A stretch of 64,000 nucleotides of DNA from Vibrio sp. CDRSL-10 TSBA (GCA_039696685.1 CP155566.1:1860001-1924000); one strand, 5' to 3'. Positions 32,599-44,033 are shown, counted from the stretch's first letter. Translations and numbers: made by a program. Notes: a model not told the origin generated them from the letters alone.

Positions 32599-33134
32599 TT
32601 TTGCTCATCCTAAATTAGAGTAATAGATCCAATATTTATACACCAGGTTACAATCCCATGTTTATTAAGTGGAATAATTTAAAATTAATAAACAGCATCA
32701 GCCATCAAATAAATGACAAGATAAGAAACATATTTTATAAACATCGCCACCGCGCATTTCTAACTCGCCACTGCTGTTCTGCTACTTATCTATTGTGCTA
32801 AAAAATAGTCAGTAAGGATTCACAATGACAGTTAAAAAATGATTCAAATCGAGTTTTGTGATTATAGATTAAAATCCATAATAAAAATGTGGTGATGTAT
32901 TTCTCTCTGTCTATACTTTTCTCAGGCATGGCTCAAGCAGCGTTAAAAACCACAGAAAATGATTATCAAGAAATCCAATAAAAATCATAATTTCCAGATA
33001 ATTAAAATATATAAGTAGTTAACGATCATGTAAGTAATCAACAACCACATAAGCAATAAACATCCAGCACACAAGAAATCCGTTGCGCTGTTATTCCATT
33101 GGAGTAGGGATAAAGTTCAGGTGGGAGCACGACA
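32599..33134. other. Divergent promoter region of the pdsA-cymA and mtrCAB operons
   Basis: AT-rich interval of more than 500 bp. It must contain both promoters. I looked for FNR (TTGAT-N4-ATCAA) and CRP palindromes and found none convincing. It contains the 28-codon signal-peptide-like frame at 32895-32981. Confidence 0.6.
32895..32981 (+). CDS. Possible 28-residue secreted peptide
   Basis: The frame starts MYFSLSILFSGMAQA, which reads as a signal peptide with an AQA cleavage motif, followed by the short polar tail ALKTTENDYQEIQ. Two in-frame GTG codons precede the ATG. No convincing ribosome binding site. It could be a leader peptide or the remnant of a secreted protein. Confidence 0.3.
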   Translation: MYFSLSILFSGMAQAALKTTENDYQEIQ

Positions 33135-35406
33135 ATCACAATAAGAAAATCAGCAGTGCTATTCCTGGGGCTCAGCCTGTTACTGAGCGCCTGTGGGCCC
33201 GGCAGCAAAAATGATCAAAATCAGGCGCCACCTGACGTAACCGCCTTCAGTGTTAAAATCGATACACCGACACTGCTGACTGCAGAGAAACGGGACAGAC
33301 ACCAAACTGGTCGTCGACTTTCAAGTCACAGATGGCGCAGGGCGCCGTGTCACATTCGACAATAGCAAAGATTTTCGCATCGCAGTGCTGAAAGCGATGC
33401 CCGCCCGGATCGATACCGACGACAGCACCAGTGCCGCTTATGCCTACAACGGCCGTAACGGCAACACTTTCTGGAAGAGCTTTCATCACAGCAGCAATGC
33501 CAGCGATAACCGGGCACAAATGGAAAGTGTCTGGGACGGAGAACTTGTCCAGACAGCTCAAGGTTATCGTTACACCTTCGCTATTACGGATATTCTGAAC
33601 GTTGCCGATCCCTACCCCACTGACTCTGCCGATAACGGCGGATTTATTGCGTGGGATGAGGATAAATTGCATCGCATTGTGATGGCCTATGGCGATCACA
33701 ACCTCGGCTTCACTCAGGTTTTTGAATGGGTACCCGGCACCCGTTCAGACAATACGGTGTCCAGAAACGTGATTGAAAATGGTACCTGTGCCAACTGTCA
33801 TATGAATGAGCCCCTTCATCACGGCCCCGGTTATCGCTCAATCGACAACAACATCGCTGTGTGTACCGCGTGCCATAACGACAGTAATCCGGCAGCGGCA
33901 CCCCGCCGCCGTCCTTTGGCAGTGCTGGTTCATCAGTACCACGGTAATGTGTTTAAAATCGGCACCAGCAGCAGCGATCTGACCACCTACAAACAACCCG
34001 TTGATAGTAATGACCAATTGGTAACGGACATCGATGGATTGGTTATTGAAGGCAACCCTTTCCCGCAAGATACCCGCAACTGTACCACTTGCCACTCGGA
34101 CAATACCACGCTTGCCTCAGATGCCAACAACTGGTTCGAACATCCGAGTCAGGTGGCCTGTGAAAGCTGCCACCTTTACCGGGATCGCGGCGCGCACAGT
34201 AATCAGGTCGGCACCAACTGGGTTCGTAACGGCGTCGCGCAAAACAGTTGTACCGGGTGCCATCGCCCGTACGACCTCGACAGTAACAACCAACCCATTA
34301 TTGGCCAGGATGCCAGTCGCAGCGCTAAAACCGTCCACATGACTCGTTTACAAAACCTGGCTGTCGCAAGAGATTCACTCCGGATCACAATTGAACAGGC
34401 CCGTTTCATTAACAGTCAATTTGAAGTCGACGTCCGTATTGAAAAAGACGGCAGCGCGGTGAGTAGTCTGGATGATATTACCTCCTTCATTAATGAACAT
34501 GGCCATCTCAATTTACTGCTCAACTGGGATAATGGCGACGGCCCGATGTTAGCCAATAACGGGCTGGATATGGCCGCAGACGGTAATCTGGGCGACGGTT
34601 GCATTGCCCAGGGAAGCGGCCTGTTTACCTGTCATAAAGATTTCAGCACTGCAACGCTCAAACCCGGGGCGCTCTCCAAACTGACGGTGAATTTGGCTGA
34701 CATTCCGCTCTGTGGCGACAGAAGAAATGCCGTACTCAGCGACTGCAGCAACTTCACCGGGATAGATCTGCTGAAATACCCGTTTGTCATCGCGGCCAAT
34801 AATAGCGCTTCTTCCTTTGATACAGGTGGTGTCAGCCTGACCCACAAACTGCCGGTGGCGGCGGATATCAACAGTTGCAATACCTGCCACCAAGAGTTAA
34901 CGATTCATAAACTGGGTGACCATCCTCATGCGGCCACCGACTTCCAGCAGTGTAAAAACTGCCACAATTCTGAGCGGTCCGCATTCTATCCGGGTATGGC
35001 AGCGGATCTGAAATACCATGTGCACTCTTTCCATGCTTATGGCTCGGCAAGAGCGAGAGAGTCACGCTTTCCGGGAGCACTCAACAACTGTGAAGCTTGT
35101 CATACCAACAGCCAGTACAACCTGCCGGCGAGCGAAAACACTCGTCCTTCTCTGGCATCAGGACAGTATTTCAGCCCTGCGTTGGTTGCCTGCGGAGCCT
35201 GTCATCTGGAATCAGCACTAGCCAATGCTGATCCGGATAATGTCGCCGGAGATGCCATTCTGACGCATATGATCAATAACGGTGCTGTATTCGCTGCCGA
35301 TAGTGCTGCAGCCGCTATCGGAACAGAGCAGTGTGCTTCTTGCCATGCGATCGGGCAACCACAAGGCGTTGATAAGGTGCACCACGTTTATGATTATCGT
35401 GACTGA
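33135..35406 (+). CDS. mtrC: Outer-surface decaheme cytochrome c lipoprotein (OmcA/MtrC family), frameshifted in this sequence
   Basis: Extracellular terminal reductase of the electron conduit. About 750 residues with a lipobox (LSLLLSACG) and ten CxxCH motifs: CANCH, CTACH, CTTCH, CESCH, CTGCH in the first half and CNTCH, CKNCH, CEACH, CGACH, CASCH in the second, around a central split beta domain as in MtrC/OmcA. The frame breaks early; GAAAC at 33287-33291 minus one A gives AENGTDTKLVVDFQV. No normal start fits the signal peptide: GTG 33156 cuts off the Arg-Lys n-region, so the true start is uncertain. Boundaries are approximate at the 5' end. Confidence 0.88.
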
Positions 35407-35470
35407 GGCGACAAAACAACCTGATAACTAATAACAACCAACGAATAACGCATCAAAACAGGAATGGGTT

Positions 35471-36434
35471 ATGAAAAAAGGTGTGCAGCTGTGGTGTTTT
35501 ATCATGCTCGTGTTACTGGCATTGTTCCCGACGCTAAATGCGCAAGAGAGCGTTGACGATGACCCCAGGCTCGAAGCTGAAACAACGCTGGATGAAAAGT
35601 TCAGCGAGGGGAATTATTCACGCCGCGGTGCCGAAGGATGTTTGCGCTGCCATGATGACGAATCGGATCACCCGGCCAGCGGTATTTTTGCCAATGTGCA
35701 CGGCAAAATGGCCAACATCCACGGTCCTATGCGGGAAAAGCAGTGCGAAGCCTGCCACGGACCGGCCGGCAATCATGCCCGTTTCTCCGCGTAAGGGCCA
35801 GTTACGAGAGCCCATGATCACCTTTGGCCCGGACTCGCCGGTTGCGGCTGAAAAGCAAAACAGCGTATGTCTGTCCTGCCATCAGGACACACAACGGGCC
35901 AGTTGGCACAGCAGCGAACATGCCTTTGAAGGCCTGTCCTGCTCCAGTTGTCATCAGGTGCATAAAAAACAAGATCCCATGCTCGATGCCGGGCTACAAA
36001 TTCAGACCTGTACTACCTGTCACAGCCAGACCAAGGCTGACTTACATAAACGCACCAGTCACCCGATGCTCAACGGTACGATGCAATGCAGTGACTGCCA
36101 TAACCCGCATCAGAGCGTCAATGAGTTCAGCCTCAACCAACCGTCCGTCAACGCCGCCTGTTATGACTGCCATGCAGAAAAACGCGGCCCGTTTTTATGG
36201 GAGCACGAACCGGTCAGTGAAGATTGCACTGCCTGTCACACCCCGCATGGTTCGGTCAATCAGGCGATGCTGAAACAGAGACTGCCTCAGCTGTGTCAGT
36301 CATGTCATCAGGTTCCCCATGCTAACGTCGAATTCGCCGCCAATGACCTGCGCGTACGCGGCGGAAGTTGTCTCAACTGTCACAGCCAGGTGCACGGTTC
36401 CAGTCACCCTCGCGGGCAGGCGCTGAGAAACTAA
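35471..36434 (+). CDS. mtrA: Periplasmic decaheme cytochrome c MtrA (DmsE family), frameshifted in this sequence
   Basis: 320 residues after repair. Signal peptide ends ..FPTLNAQE. Ten CxxCH haem sites: CLRCH, CEACH, CLSCH, CSSCH, CTTCH, CSDCH, CYDCH, CTACH, CQSCH, CLNCH. The wire sits inside the MtrB barrel and passes electrons to MtrC. The frame breaks after NHAR; GTTTC at 35781-35785 minus one base gives [14 protein letters not shown]. Start ATG 35471 with AGGA 7 nt upstream. 64 bp after mtrC. Confidence 0.93.
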
Positions 36435-36444
36435 GGAGGCAGAG

Positions 36445-38428
36445 ATGAAATTATCCTTACTATCGGTTCTGATTGCCTTGGCGTCGCCAGCGGCCAGTCT
36501 TGTCCATGCAGATTACTCTTTGCAGCGCAGCGCCAGCGCCGATACTGCAAATTGGCAATGTGAGCCGTGCAGCAGCAATGGAGAGTGGCACGGAGATATT
36601 CAGTTCGGCTTAGGGTACCTGGATACCGATCAGGGCGCCCGTTTCAACAACTGGAATGCACCGGTCTACGGCACGGGCGATCTCAATAAATCGCTTAATC
36701 CCGCTTTGAATACCAACATGGAACAGTATAAAGACGACGGCTATTACAATCGCATCACAGCCCTCGACCTCGGTCTGCAACGATTCCTGCTGGAGTGGGA
36801 AAGCGGTCGTTACGACGGTCTGCGTCTGCAGGGCAGCTACAGTGAAACGCCTTATTTCGCAGGCTATTCCTGGCTCAGCGTTTATCACGACAATGGCAGC
36901 TACCTGACCAGTGGCTCACTCGATACGTTCAGCCCAAAAACCACGCGTGAAACGGTTAATCTAAGCGTTAAATATACCCCCCGTTCACCGTGGCAACCTC
37001 ATGCATCGATGAAACACGAGCGTAAGACCGGCACTCGCGCGTTATATACTTTTGTCAATCCCGGCCTCGGCAATAACCCTGGTTTTATTCCTAAACCGAT
37101 AGAGAAACGAAACCCTCAATACCGATTTCGGCATCAGCTATATTGCCAAGGACTGGATGACCGACCTCTCCTACCAAGGCTCTTTTTTCCGTAATGATGA
37201 GCCCGCGCTATACTACGGATTGGCCGCGAACCCGTATCAAAACCAGATCGCCTATGAACCTGACAATGATTTCCACCAGCTGGCACTCTCCGGCAACTAC
37301 AGGCTCGACGAACAAACCTTTAACAGTCGATTATTGTGGTCGCGCAGCACATCAGAAAGCGGGATGAATCCATTCCCTCAATCCCCGGTGGTGTCAGACA
37401 GCTTTCGCGGTGAAATCAACACTGTCCAGCTCAGTGCCGATTACCACAATCAGCTCAGCCGCAAGACCGCCGTTAAAGTCAGTGCTGATTATCTGGATCG
37501 CAACGATGATTCAGACCGTCACACCGTGATTGGTACCACACGTAAAGAATATGACCGCGACCGAACCCGGCTCGAGGTGGCGGCGAATCATAAATTATCG
37601 CGCTCTCTACGTCTTAACGCCGGCTATGAATATAAACGGGACAGACGCCCTTATGCCGACCGGGAGCAGACCGAACAGCAAGCCATTTATGTCGGGTCAC
37701 GCTATCGGCCTCAGGCCGATTGGACACTGGGGGGGAAACTCACTTACGCTTCCCGTGACGGATCTGCCTGGAATAACAGCGATGCCGACGCCCCGCGCCT
37801 GAGACAATATTATCTCGCCGATCGAGACAGACTGGAACTGCGCGCTGACGGCAGTTATCAGTTTTCACCCAGGGTGCAACTGGTTGTCGAAACCTGGTAT
37901 GCCGATGACCAGTACCCGACTCCGGACATCGGCATCAGTGATGGCAAAGATTACGGCTATGATGCTTCGGTCAACTTTTCACTCGACAGTGGTGTAAACG
38001 GACACGCCTTTATTAATCAGCAATATATTCGCGCAGAACAACATCATGCGAATAGTGACGTTGTCGGATGGGACCGCTATACCACCCGTTCACGGGATAA
38101 CATCACCACGGTCGGCCTGGGATTAAGCAAAGATGACTTTTTCCAAGATACCCTGCAGCTCTCTTTCGACTATTCCTATAGTCGCAGTACAGGTGAAACC
38201 GACACCAGCTCAAACGGTTACCGCTATCCCGATAACAGGGCAAGCGCACATCGCTTCGAGCTGACCGGTGACTATCAAATCTCCGACGACCAGAACGTCT
38301 TACTTAATATCCGCTATGAAAAATACACAGAAAGTGACTACCTGTTCGTGCAAGAAGAGAACATGGGGGATGTGATGCAAAGCTATGATGCGATATTTGG
38401 GGCCGTCTATTGGCGTTACCATTTCTGA
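36445..38428 (+). CDS. mtrB: Outer membrane beta-barrel MtrB/PioB family, frameshifted in this sequence
   Basis: 660 residues after repair, the sheath of the MtrCAB conduit. Signal peptide ends ..SLVHA. The conserved N-terminal CxxC is present (WQCEPCSSNGEW). The rest is alternating amphipathic strands rich in Tyr/Asp/Asn (LRLNAGYEYKRD) ending in aromatic Phe (YWRYHF), as outer membrane barrels do. The frame breaks after KPIE; GAAAC at 37104-37108 minus one A gives ENETLNTDFGISYIAKDW. AAGGAGG precedes the ATG, 10 bp after mtrA. Confidence 0.93.
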
Positions 38429-38445
38429 GGCAGGTTGTTTAAAGA

Positions 38446-38480
38446 TAAAAAACAGGAGAGGTATTCCTCTCCTGTTACAA
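38446..38480 (+). terminator. Terminator after mtrB
   Basis: Stem AACAGGAGAGG/CCTCTCCTGTT with a TATT loop and an upstream A-run. It lies between mtrB and the convergent DUF2913 gene. Confidence 0.82.
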
Positions 38481-38502
38481 CATTCAAGCGTGATTTAAGG
38501 GC

Positions 38503-39171
38503 TTAATCAGCTTTAAAGCTCAGCGGAATTTCAGCCACTTGCTGACCCTGATTGCCCGGATAGATCAAATACTCGCCGTGGTATTTTACGTTCGACTTAT
38601 AATCGGTGCGCTTATGCACCATAAAGCCTGCTTCGGCCGCCTTCTCAATAAAACCAGCGTGGTAACCACGGACAAACCAGCTCATCGGTTTGACCAGCAG
38701 CTCACCGTCAAAACAAGACTCACACTGCTCGGCACACAGTGCCAGCGAGTTCTGGCCGTCGGTAAAGATCTGTACTTTACCGCAACCGACCAGAGGCTCT
38801 GAGGTTGAAACTTCCCAGTCAGCGTGCTCCATCGTATCGAGGAACTGCTCAATCTTTTTATCTGTAATGACGTTACGTTCCGCGGCGGCATCACCGGCAA
38901 AAAATTGTGCGTAGTAAGCCGAAATGCGCTTAAACGTAAAAAGCAGCTCAGACTGATTGCCCTTTGAGCGGCCAGCCTTTTGCCAACGCAGCAAATCGTC
39001 ACTTACACAGCGGTGGAAGCGCTGGCTTTTGATCGCCTTAGTCACCCAGTGCACCAGAAAGTGGTTATTTGCGACCGGGGCATCGGCCACTTTTCCGGCG
39101 CTATGCTCTGCGCTCAGCTCGGCTAACGCCGTATTTACGACGTTCTGAATTTCCAGATAATAGTCTGACAC
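38503..39171 (-). CDS. DUF2913 family protein
   Basis: About 222 residues from the GTG at 39171, which overlaps the stop of the upstream efflux gene (TAGTG). The sequence (YYLEIQNVVNTALAELS, NNHFLVHWVTKAIKSQRFH) matches my recollection of a vibrio-specific family of unknown function. No signal peptide or membrane segment; several Cys residues cluster near residue 165 (ALCAEQCESC). Probably co-transcribed with the MFS pump. Confidence 0.75.
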   Translation of the reverse strand: MSDYYLEIQNVVNTALAELSAEHSAGKVADAPVANNHFLVHWVTKAIKSQRFHRCVSDDLLRWQKAGRSKGNQSELLFTFKRISAYYAQFFAGDAAAERNVITDKKIEQFLDTMEHADWEVSTSEPLVGCGKVQIFTDGQNSLALCAEQCESCFDGELLVKPMSWFVRGYHAGFIEKAAEAGFMVHKRTDYKSNVKYHGEYLIYPGNQGQQVAEIPLSFKAD

Positions 39172-40380
39172 TATGCTTTTCTTCCTAATGTCCAATAAAA
39201 ACTCGCAGATAATAGCGAACATCCGGCCATAACGAAAATCATTGGCCAACTTTCTCCGCCTGGCATCGCGGCCACCAATGCGCCAACCACCGAGCCGGTA
39301 CCAAAACGCAACGTGCCCGCTAACGAAGAAGCCGTCCCGGCCATACGCGGATACCCGCTGAGCAACAGCCCCATCGCATTACTGCCGATAGTCGAGATGG
39401 TGCCGATAAACATCACCACAAACGGCACCGTACCCCACAGGCCAGCGCCGGTGAACCATCCGATAAAAAGACCCAGCCCGGCCAGCAACTGTACGAAGAG
39501 CCCAAAACGCAGCATGGCATGCGAACCGACTTTCTTCACCAACCGGCCGTTAAGGGTCGTCATACCGATCATCGCGACGATATTAAGCGCAAACAGGTAG
39601 CCAAACTCACTCGGGCTTACGCCGTACAGATCAATATAGACAAATGAACCTGCGGTCAGAAAGGCAAACATGCCTGAGAAACGAGAAAGCTCCGGCCATA
39701 ATTAAACCCATCGCCTGACCACTGCGACACAGACGCAGATAGTTCTTCATCGTACTGCGAAAATGCAGCGGCTGACGGTTTTCATCAGACAGGGTCTCCG
39801 GGATTTTCCACAACACCATGGCAATAACAACCACAGCGAACGCAGCCAGTAACCAGAAGATCGAACGCCAGCCAAACCAAACCGCCAGATAACCGCCAAT
39901 CATCGGCGCCACCAGCGGTGCAATCGTGATCACCAAGGTGACAAACGACATCGCGCGGGCAAAATCTTCACGATCAAACATATCGCGCACCACGGCCTGA
40001 ATAACCACAGCCGCAGCAGCACCAGCAAAACCTTGCGCCGCCCGCACATAAGTCAGCGCATCAATACCATGCGTAGTGGCGCTGACGACAGCCGCTACCG
40101 CAAACAGGAAGATACCGCCCAACATAACAGGACGACGTCCATAACTATCAGCGAGGGGGCCATGCAAAAGTTGGCCGATAGCAAAACCTGCGGTGTAAGC
40201 AGTCAGCGTGATCTGCACCTGGCCGGCGGTGGTACCCAGATCTTGGGCGATAGCCGGCATCGCTGGCAGATACATATCAATAGCAAGCGGAGTCAGTGCA
40301 CCAATCGCACCAAGCACAATAAATAACAAAAAGCCTATCTTCGACGCATCGTAGTTAAGGGGGGAATTAGTTGAGGTCAT
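39171..40380 (-). CDS. Bcr/CflA family drug resistance MFS transporter, frameshifted in this sequence
   Basis: 402 residues after repair, 12-TM major facilitator. The family motifs are clear: AIDMYLPAMPAIAQDLG in TM1, PLADSYGRRPVMLGG in loop 2-3, VIQAVVRDMFDREDFARAMS in the middle. Bcr/CflA members export bicyclomycin, chloramphenicol or sulfonamides. The frame breaks after AGAFSF; GAAAC at 39678-39682 (+ strand) minus one A gives SGMFAFLTAGSF. ATG at 40380 with GGAG upstream. Confidence 0.92.
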
Positions 40381-40620
40381 ACATCTCCACTCTGATAAAA
40401 ATACGAAGTGCGACACCAGGTGCCGCACTTATTGATTCGATTTCGACACCCCGGACAATCAGGCCTAAGGCGAGAAATGAGTGAGCCCACAACAGAAAAT
40501 ATCATGCTCGGGAAAACGAAGGCAGATAACGCCAGGTCAGACTCAAATCGACAGGGTAATATCGAAAACATTGATTTCACTCTCTAGCTTATGGCAAAGC
40601 TGAGAAACTTCTAGTTCTTA

Positions 40621-40643
40621 TTAGGAAATAAACTATTTCCTAA
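40621..40643. promoter_or_regulatory. Perfect operator-like palindrome upstream of the MFS pump
   Basis: TTAGGAAATA-AAC-TATTTCCTAA, a 10-bp inverted repeat with a 3-bp centre. A related half site, TTAGTTCCTAA, follows at 40651-40661. It lies 240 bp upstream of the pump start in a 586-bp gene-free interval, and looks like a MarR- or TetR-type binding site. No regulator gene is adjacent. Confidence 0.5.
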
Positions 40644-40780
40644 TTCGATTTTTAGTTCCTAATTAAACTCAGTGTTCAACCCAGAACAGAGACAAACCCG
40701 ACTTTTACCAGCATCTATGCAGTATCTGAGTAACACCTTACTAACGAGGAAACACACTCCAGATGGACAACACAAATAAA

Positions 40781-40813
40781 AAGGACACACACCTTGTCTT
40801 GGCATCTGTCCTT
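40781..40813. other. Weak hairpin in the 40381-40966 intergenic region
   Basis: AAGGACA/TGTCCTT arms around a 19-nt loop, followed by GTTTTCTTG. It could be a weak terminator for rsuA on the opposite strand or chance. No gene is visible in this interval. Confidence 0.3.
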
Positions 40814-40966
40814 GTTTTCTTGACGCTAGTTGGCACTTAAATGCTTATAACCGCACACGTGCAAACTGGTGAACTGCGAGTATCTTGCTTATATTCCTCT
40901 TTACCCGGTAAACAGCAGAGGGAACAAGAAGGACAGACACCACTGTGACTCAAGCCGCTAACAGGA

Positions 40967-41668
40967 TTATTTCCAGACCGACGCGACTTCTTCTTCCGTC
41001 AGGAAGCGGTATTCACCCGGCTCCAGGGTATCATCCAGCACGATGTCCCCCACGCGTTCGCGATGCAGGCCGATAACTTTATTACCCAGAGCGGCAAACA
41101 TACGCTTCACCTGATGATATTTGCCTTCATGAATGGTCAGCAGCAGTTCGTTTTCAGCTTCATCCACCACTTCCATCTGAGCTGGCAGAGTCATCTCACG
41201 TTCATTACGCAGCTCAATGCCCTGCGCCAGTTTCTCTGCGTAATCGGCTTGAATCGGATCAGCCAGCCACACACGGTACGTCTTATCACATTTGTGTTTT
41301 GGCGATGTAATACGATGCGACCACTGACCGTCGTCGGTAATCAATACCAGACCGGTGGTATCCACATCGAGGCGACCGGCAAAATGCAGTCCGCGCATAT
41401 TCGCTTCATCCAGCAAAACAAACGCCGTCTGGTTAAAACCATCTTCGTGAGAGCAAACAAACCCTTCCGGTTTGAACAACATGATGTATCGTGGACCACT
41501 CAACGTGACTTCACGCTCCTGCCATTCAACAACGGATGTGTCGCTGACTTTAAATGCGCCACTTTTTTGTGATTGACCGTCAACGGTGACATCGCCGCTT
41601 TTCAGGATCTGAGTGGCTTCTTTACGTGTGGTGCCCAGGGCGTCACACAGGAATTTATCTAAACGCAT
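40967..41668 (-). CDS. rsuA: 16S rRNA pseudouridine(516) synthase
   Basis: 233 residues from the ATG at 41668 (MRLDKFLCDALG); a longer reading has no homologous extension. N-terminal S4 RNA-binding domain, residues 1-60, then the RsuA-type synthase domain with the catalytic Asp segment FAGRLDVDTTGLVLITDDG. Modifies U516 of 16S rRNA. Divergent from radD, the same layout as rsuA/yejH in E. coli. Confidence 0.95.
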   Translation of the reverse strand: MRLDKFLCDALGTTRKEATQILKSGDVTVDGQSQKSGAFKVSDTSVVEWQEREVTLSGPRYIMLFKPEGFVCSHEDGFNQTAFVLLDEANMRGLHFAGRLDVDTTGLVLITDDGQWSHRITSPKHKCDKTYRVWLADPIQADYAEKLAQGIELRNEREMTLPAQMEVVDEAENELLLTIHEGKYHQVKRMFAALGNKVIGLHRERVGDIVLDDTLEPGEYRFLTEEEVASVWK

Positions 41669-41754
41669 GCATACCTCATCTGCTCGAAGTCGGGTATTAT
41701 ACAGAGCCCACATTAAATAGTTGAGCTATTTCACAGAATTCATCGTCCGACTGT

Positions 41755-43492
41755 ATGTATACACTTCGCCCCTATCAAGCTGACTCGGTAAAAGCCGTCA
41801 TTCATTATTTTCGTCATAACAATACACCCGCAGTTATCGTCCTGCCGACAGGCGCCGGTAAGAGCCTGGTGATTGCAGAAACTGGCTCGTCTGGCCAAAG
41901 GCCGGGTATTGGTGCTTGCCCATGTCAAAGAGTTGGTGGAGCAAAACCATGCAAAATATGAAGGTTATGGCCAGAAAGGCGCCATATTTTCCGCTGGCCT
42001 TGGCCGTAAAGAAACCGATCAGCAGGTGGTGTTTGCGTCCGTGCAGTCTGTAGTGCGCAATCTGGATGCGTTTAAAAATCAGTTTTCGTTGCTGGTGATT
42101 GATGAGTGTCACCGTGTCCCGGATGACAAAGACAGCAGCTATCAAAAAGTCATTACCCACTTACTCAGCCTCAATCCGGGGATGAAAGTGTTGGGGCTGA
42201 CCGCCACGCCCTACCGTTTAGGCATGGGCTGGATATACCAGTATCATACCCGCGGACTGGTGCGCAGTGAAGAAGCGCGCTTCTTTCGCGACTGTATTTT
42301 TGAACTGCCGATCACTTATCTGCTTGATGAAGGGTTCCTCACGCCGGCCAAACTGATTGATGCGCCGGTACTGAGTTACGATTTTTCCCAGCTCAAGCCC
42401 GCCAATACCGGCCGATATAAAGAGTCGGAGCTGGATATGGTGATTGAACAGTCGAAACGGGCCACACCGCAGATTGTCGAGCAGATCATCCATCTTGCCC
42501 GGGACAAACAAGGCGTGATGGTGTTTGCTGCTACCGTGCGCCACGCCCAGGAAATTCTCGGCTTACTGCCACCGGGACAGTCCGACATAGTGATTGGTGA
42601 TACGCCCTCGCCTGAGCGCGACACCATTATTCAGCGCTTTAAACAACGTGAACTGAAATTTCTGGTTAATGTGTCTGTCCTGACCACCGGTTTTGACGCC
42701 CCGCACGTTGATCTGATTGCGATCCTGCGCCCGACCGAGTCAGTCAGTCTTTATCAGCAAATCGTCGGCCGCGGTCTGCGTCTGTCACCGGGTAAAACCG
42801 AATGTCTGGTATTAGACTACGCTGGCAACACTTACGATTTGTATCAACCTGAGGTCGGCGATCCGAAACCGGATTCTGACAGTGAAATCATCACGATTCC
42901 CTGCCCGGCCTGCGGCTTCAACAACAATTTCTGGGGTAAACTCGACAGTAACGGCTTTTTGCTTGAACACTTTGGCCGCCGCTGCCAGGGCTATTTCACC
43001 GACGAAGAGACCGGCGAGCGGGAACATTGTGGCTACCGTTTCCGTGCCAAATATTGTGGCGAATGCGGCGCTGATAACGACATAGCCGCGCGCATCTGTC
43101 ATGAGTGCGACGCGACCCTGGTCGACCCGGACAAAAAGCTTAAAGAAGCGCTCAATCTGAAAGATGCGTTGGTGTTCGAATGTCTGGAAATGGACTTATC
43201 GGTACTGAAAGACGATAAAGGCAAGTCCCAACTGAAAGTCACCTACCGTGGCGACAACAACGCCCAAGTACATGAATTTTGGTCATTGAGTACCCCGAAA
43301 CAGAAAGCAACCTTCAGGCAGCGTTTTGTCCGGCCTCATCTGGCTGACAAACATCGTCCGTTTGACGAGGCATCCCCGACCAAGGTGGTCAACAACCAGC
43401 ATCGCTTCCGCCCGCCGCAGTTTGTCATCGCGCGAAAATCCGGCCGATTCTGGAAAATGCGCGATAAAATTTTTGAAGATGAACTGCGCTGA
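41755..43492 (+). CDS. radD: DNA-repair SF2 helicase RadD (YejH), frameshifted in this sequence
   Basis: 578 residues after repair, close to E. coli RadD length. Walker A LPTGAGKS near residue 30, DECHRV box, motif [14 protein letters not shown], motif [10 protein letters not shown], then a C-terminal Cys-rich zinc region ([25 protein letters not shown]). The frame breaks at VIAE; GAAAC at 41878-41882 minus one A gives [19 protein letters not shown]. RadD acts in recombination intermediate processing with RecA. Confidence 0.94.
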
Positions 43493-43642
43493 ACGATACC
43501 ATTCTGCGCCAATCCCATGTGTTTGCTGACATTGCACCAATATGCAACCGGATGTTAGCTTAACAAACAATTCAGCTTGGGTTCATTTTGTGCTTCGTAT
43601 ACTGAGCATCAAATCGTTAACCACAATCGGACGGAATCACCT

Positions 43643-44033
43643 ATGTTAAATCAAAGCTTAAAACTTCGTACTTGTATCACCCTGCTTGGCTGCCTGTCAT
43701 TACCGGTTATGGCTCAACAAAGCGTCGGACATGATTTTTTGCAAGATGCAGAGCGACACGGAGCGCGCGTCGAGATTGATGAAGACCAGGATGAAGTATT
43801 TGCCGCTGTGCAACAGGGCCGTATCCGCCCGTTTCTCAGAATTATATGCGGCGATTGATGAGCAGCTCTATGGCCGCGTGATTAAAGTCGAACTCGAAGA
43901 AGACGATAATGAGTGGATCTACGAACTCAAGCTGGTGCATGACAATAAAGTGATTGAGGTGGAATACAACGCCACCACCCTTGAGCTAATGTCTATTGAA
44001 GGACGTAACGTGCTTGAGTTTATCAAACGCTAA
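43643..44033 (+). CDS. Secreted PepSY-domain protein, frameshifted in this sequence
   Basis: 129 residues after repair. Signal peptide ends ..LPVMAQQ. The C-terminal half (RVIKVELEEDDNEWIYELKLVHD) is a PepSY module. The frame breaks after RIRPF; GTTTC at 43831-43835 minus one base gives SELYAAIDEQLYG. It is 65 bp upstream of the two-component genes and plausibly a periplasmic accessory of that system, as PepSY proteins often are. Confidence 0.8.

Noticed and set aside
32599..33134. FNR or CRP control site for the electron transfer operons
   Set aside because: I found half-matches such as ATCAAG but no palindrome with correct spacing.
40381..40966. Short open frames in the gap between the MFS pump and rsuA
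   Set aside because: None has a ribosome binding site or protein-like features; the palindrome is the only solid signal.
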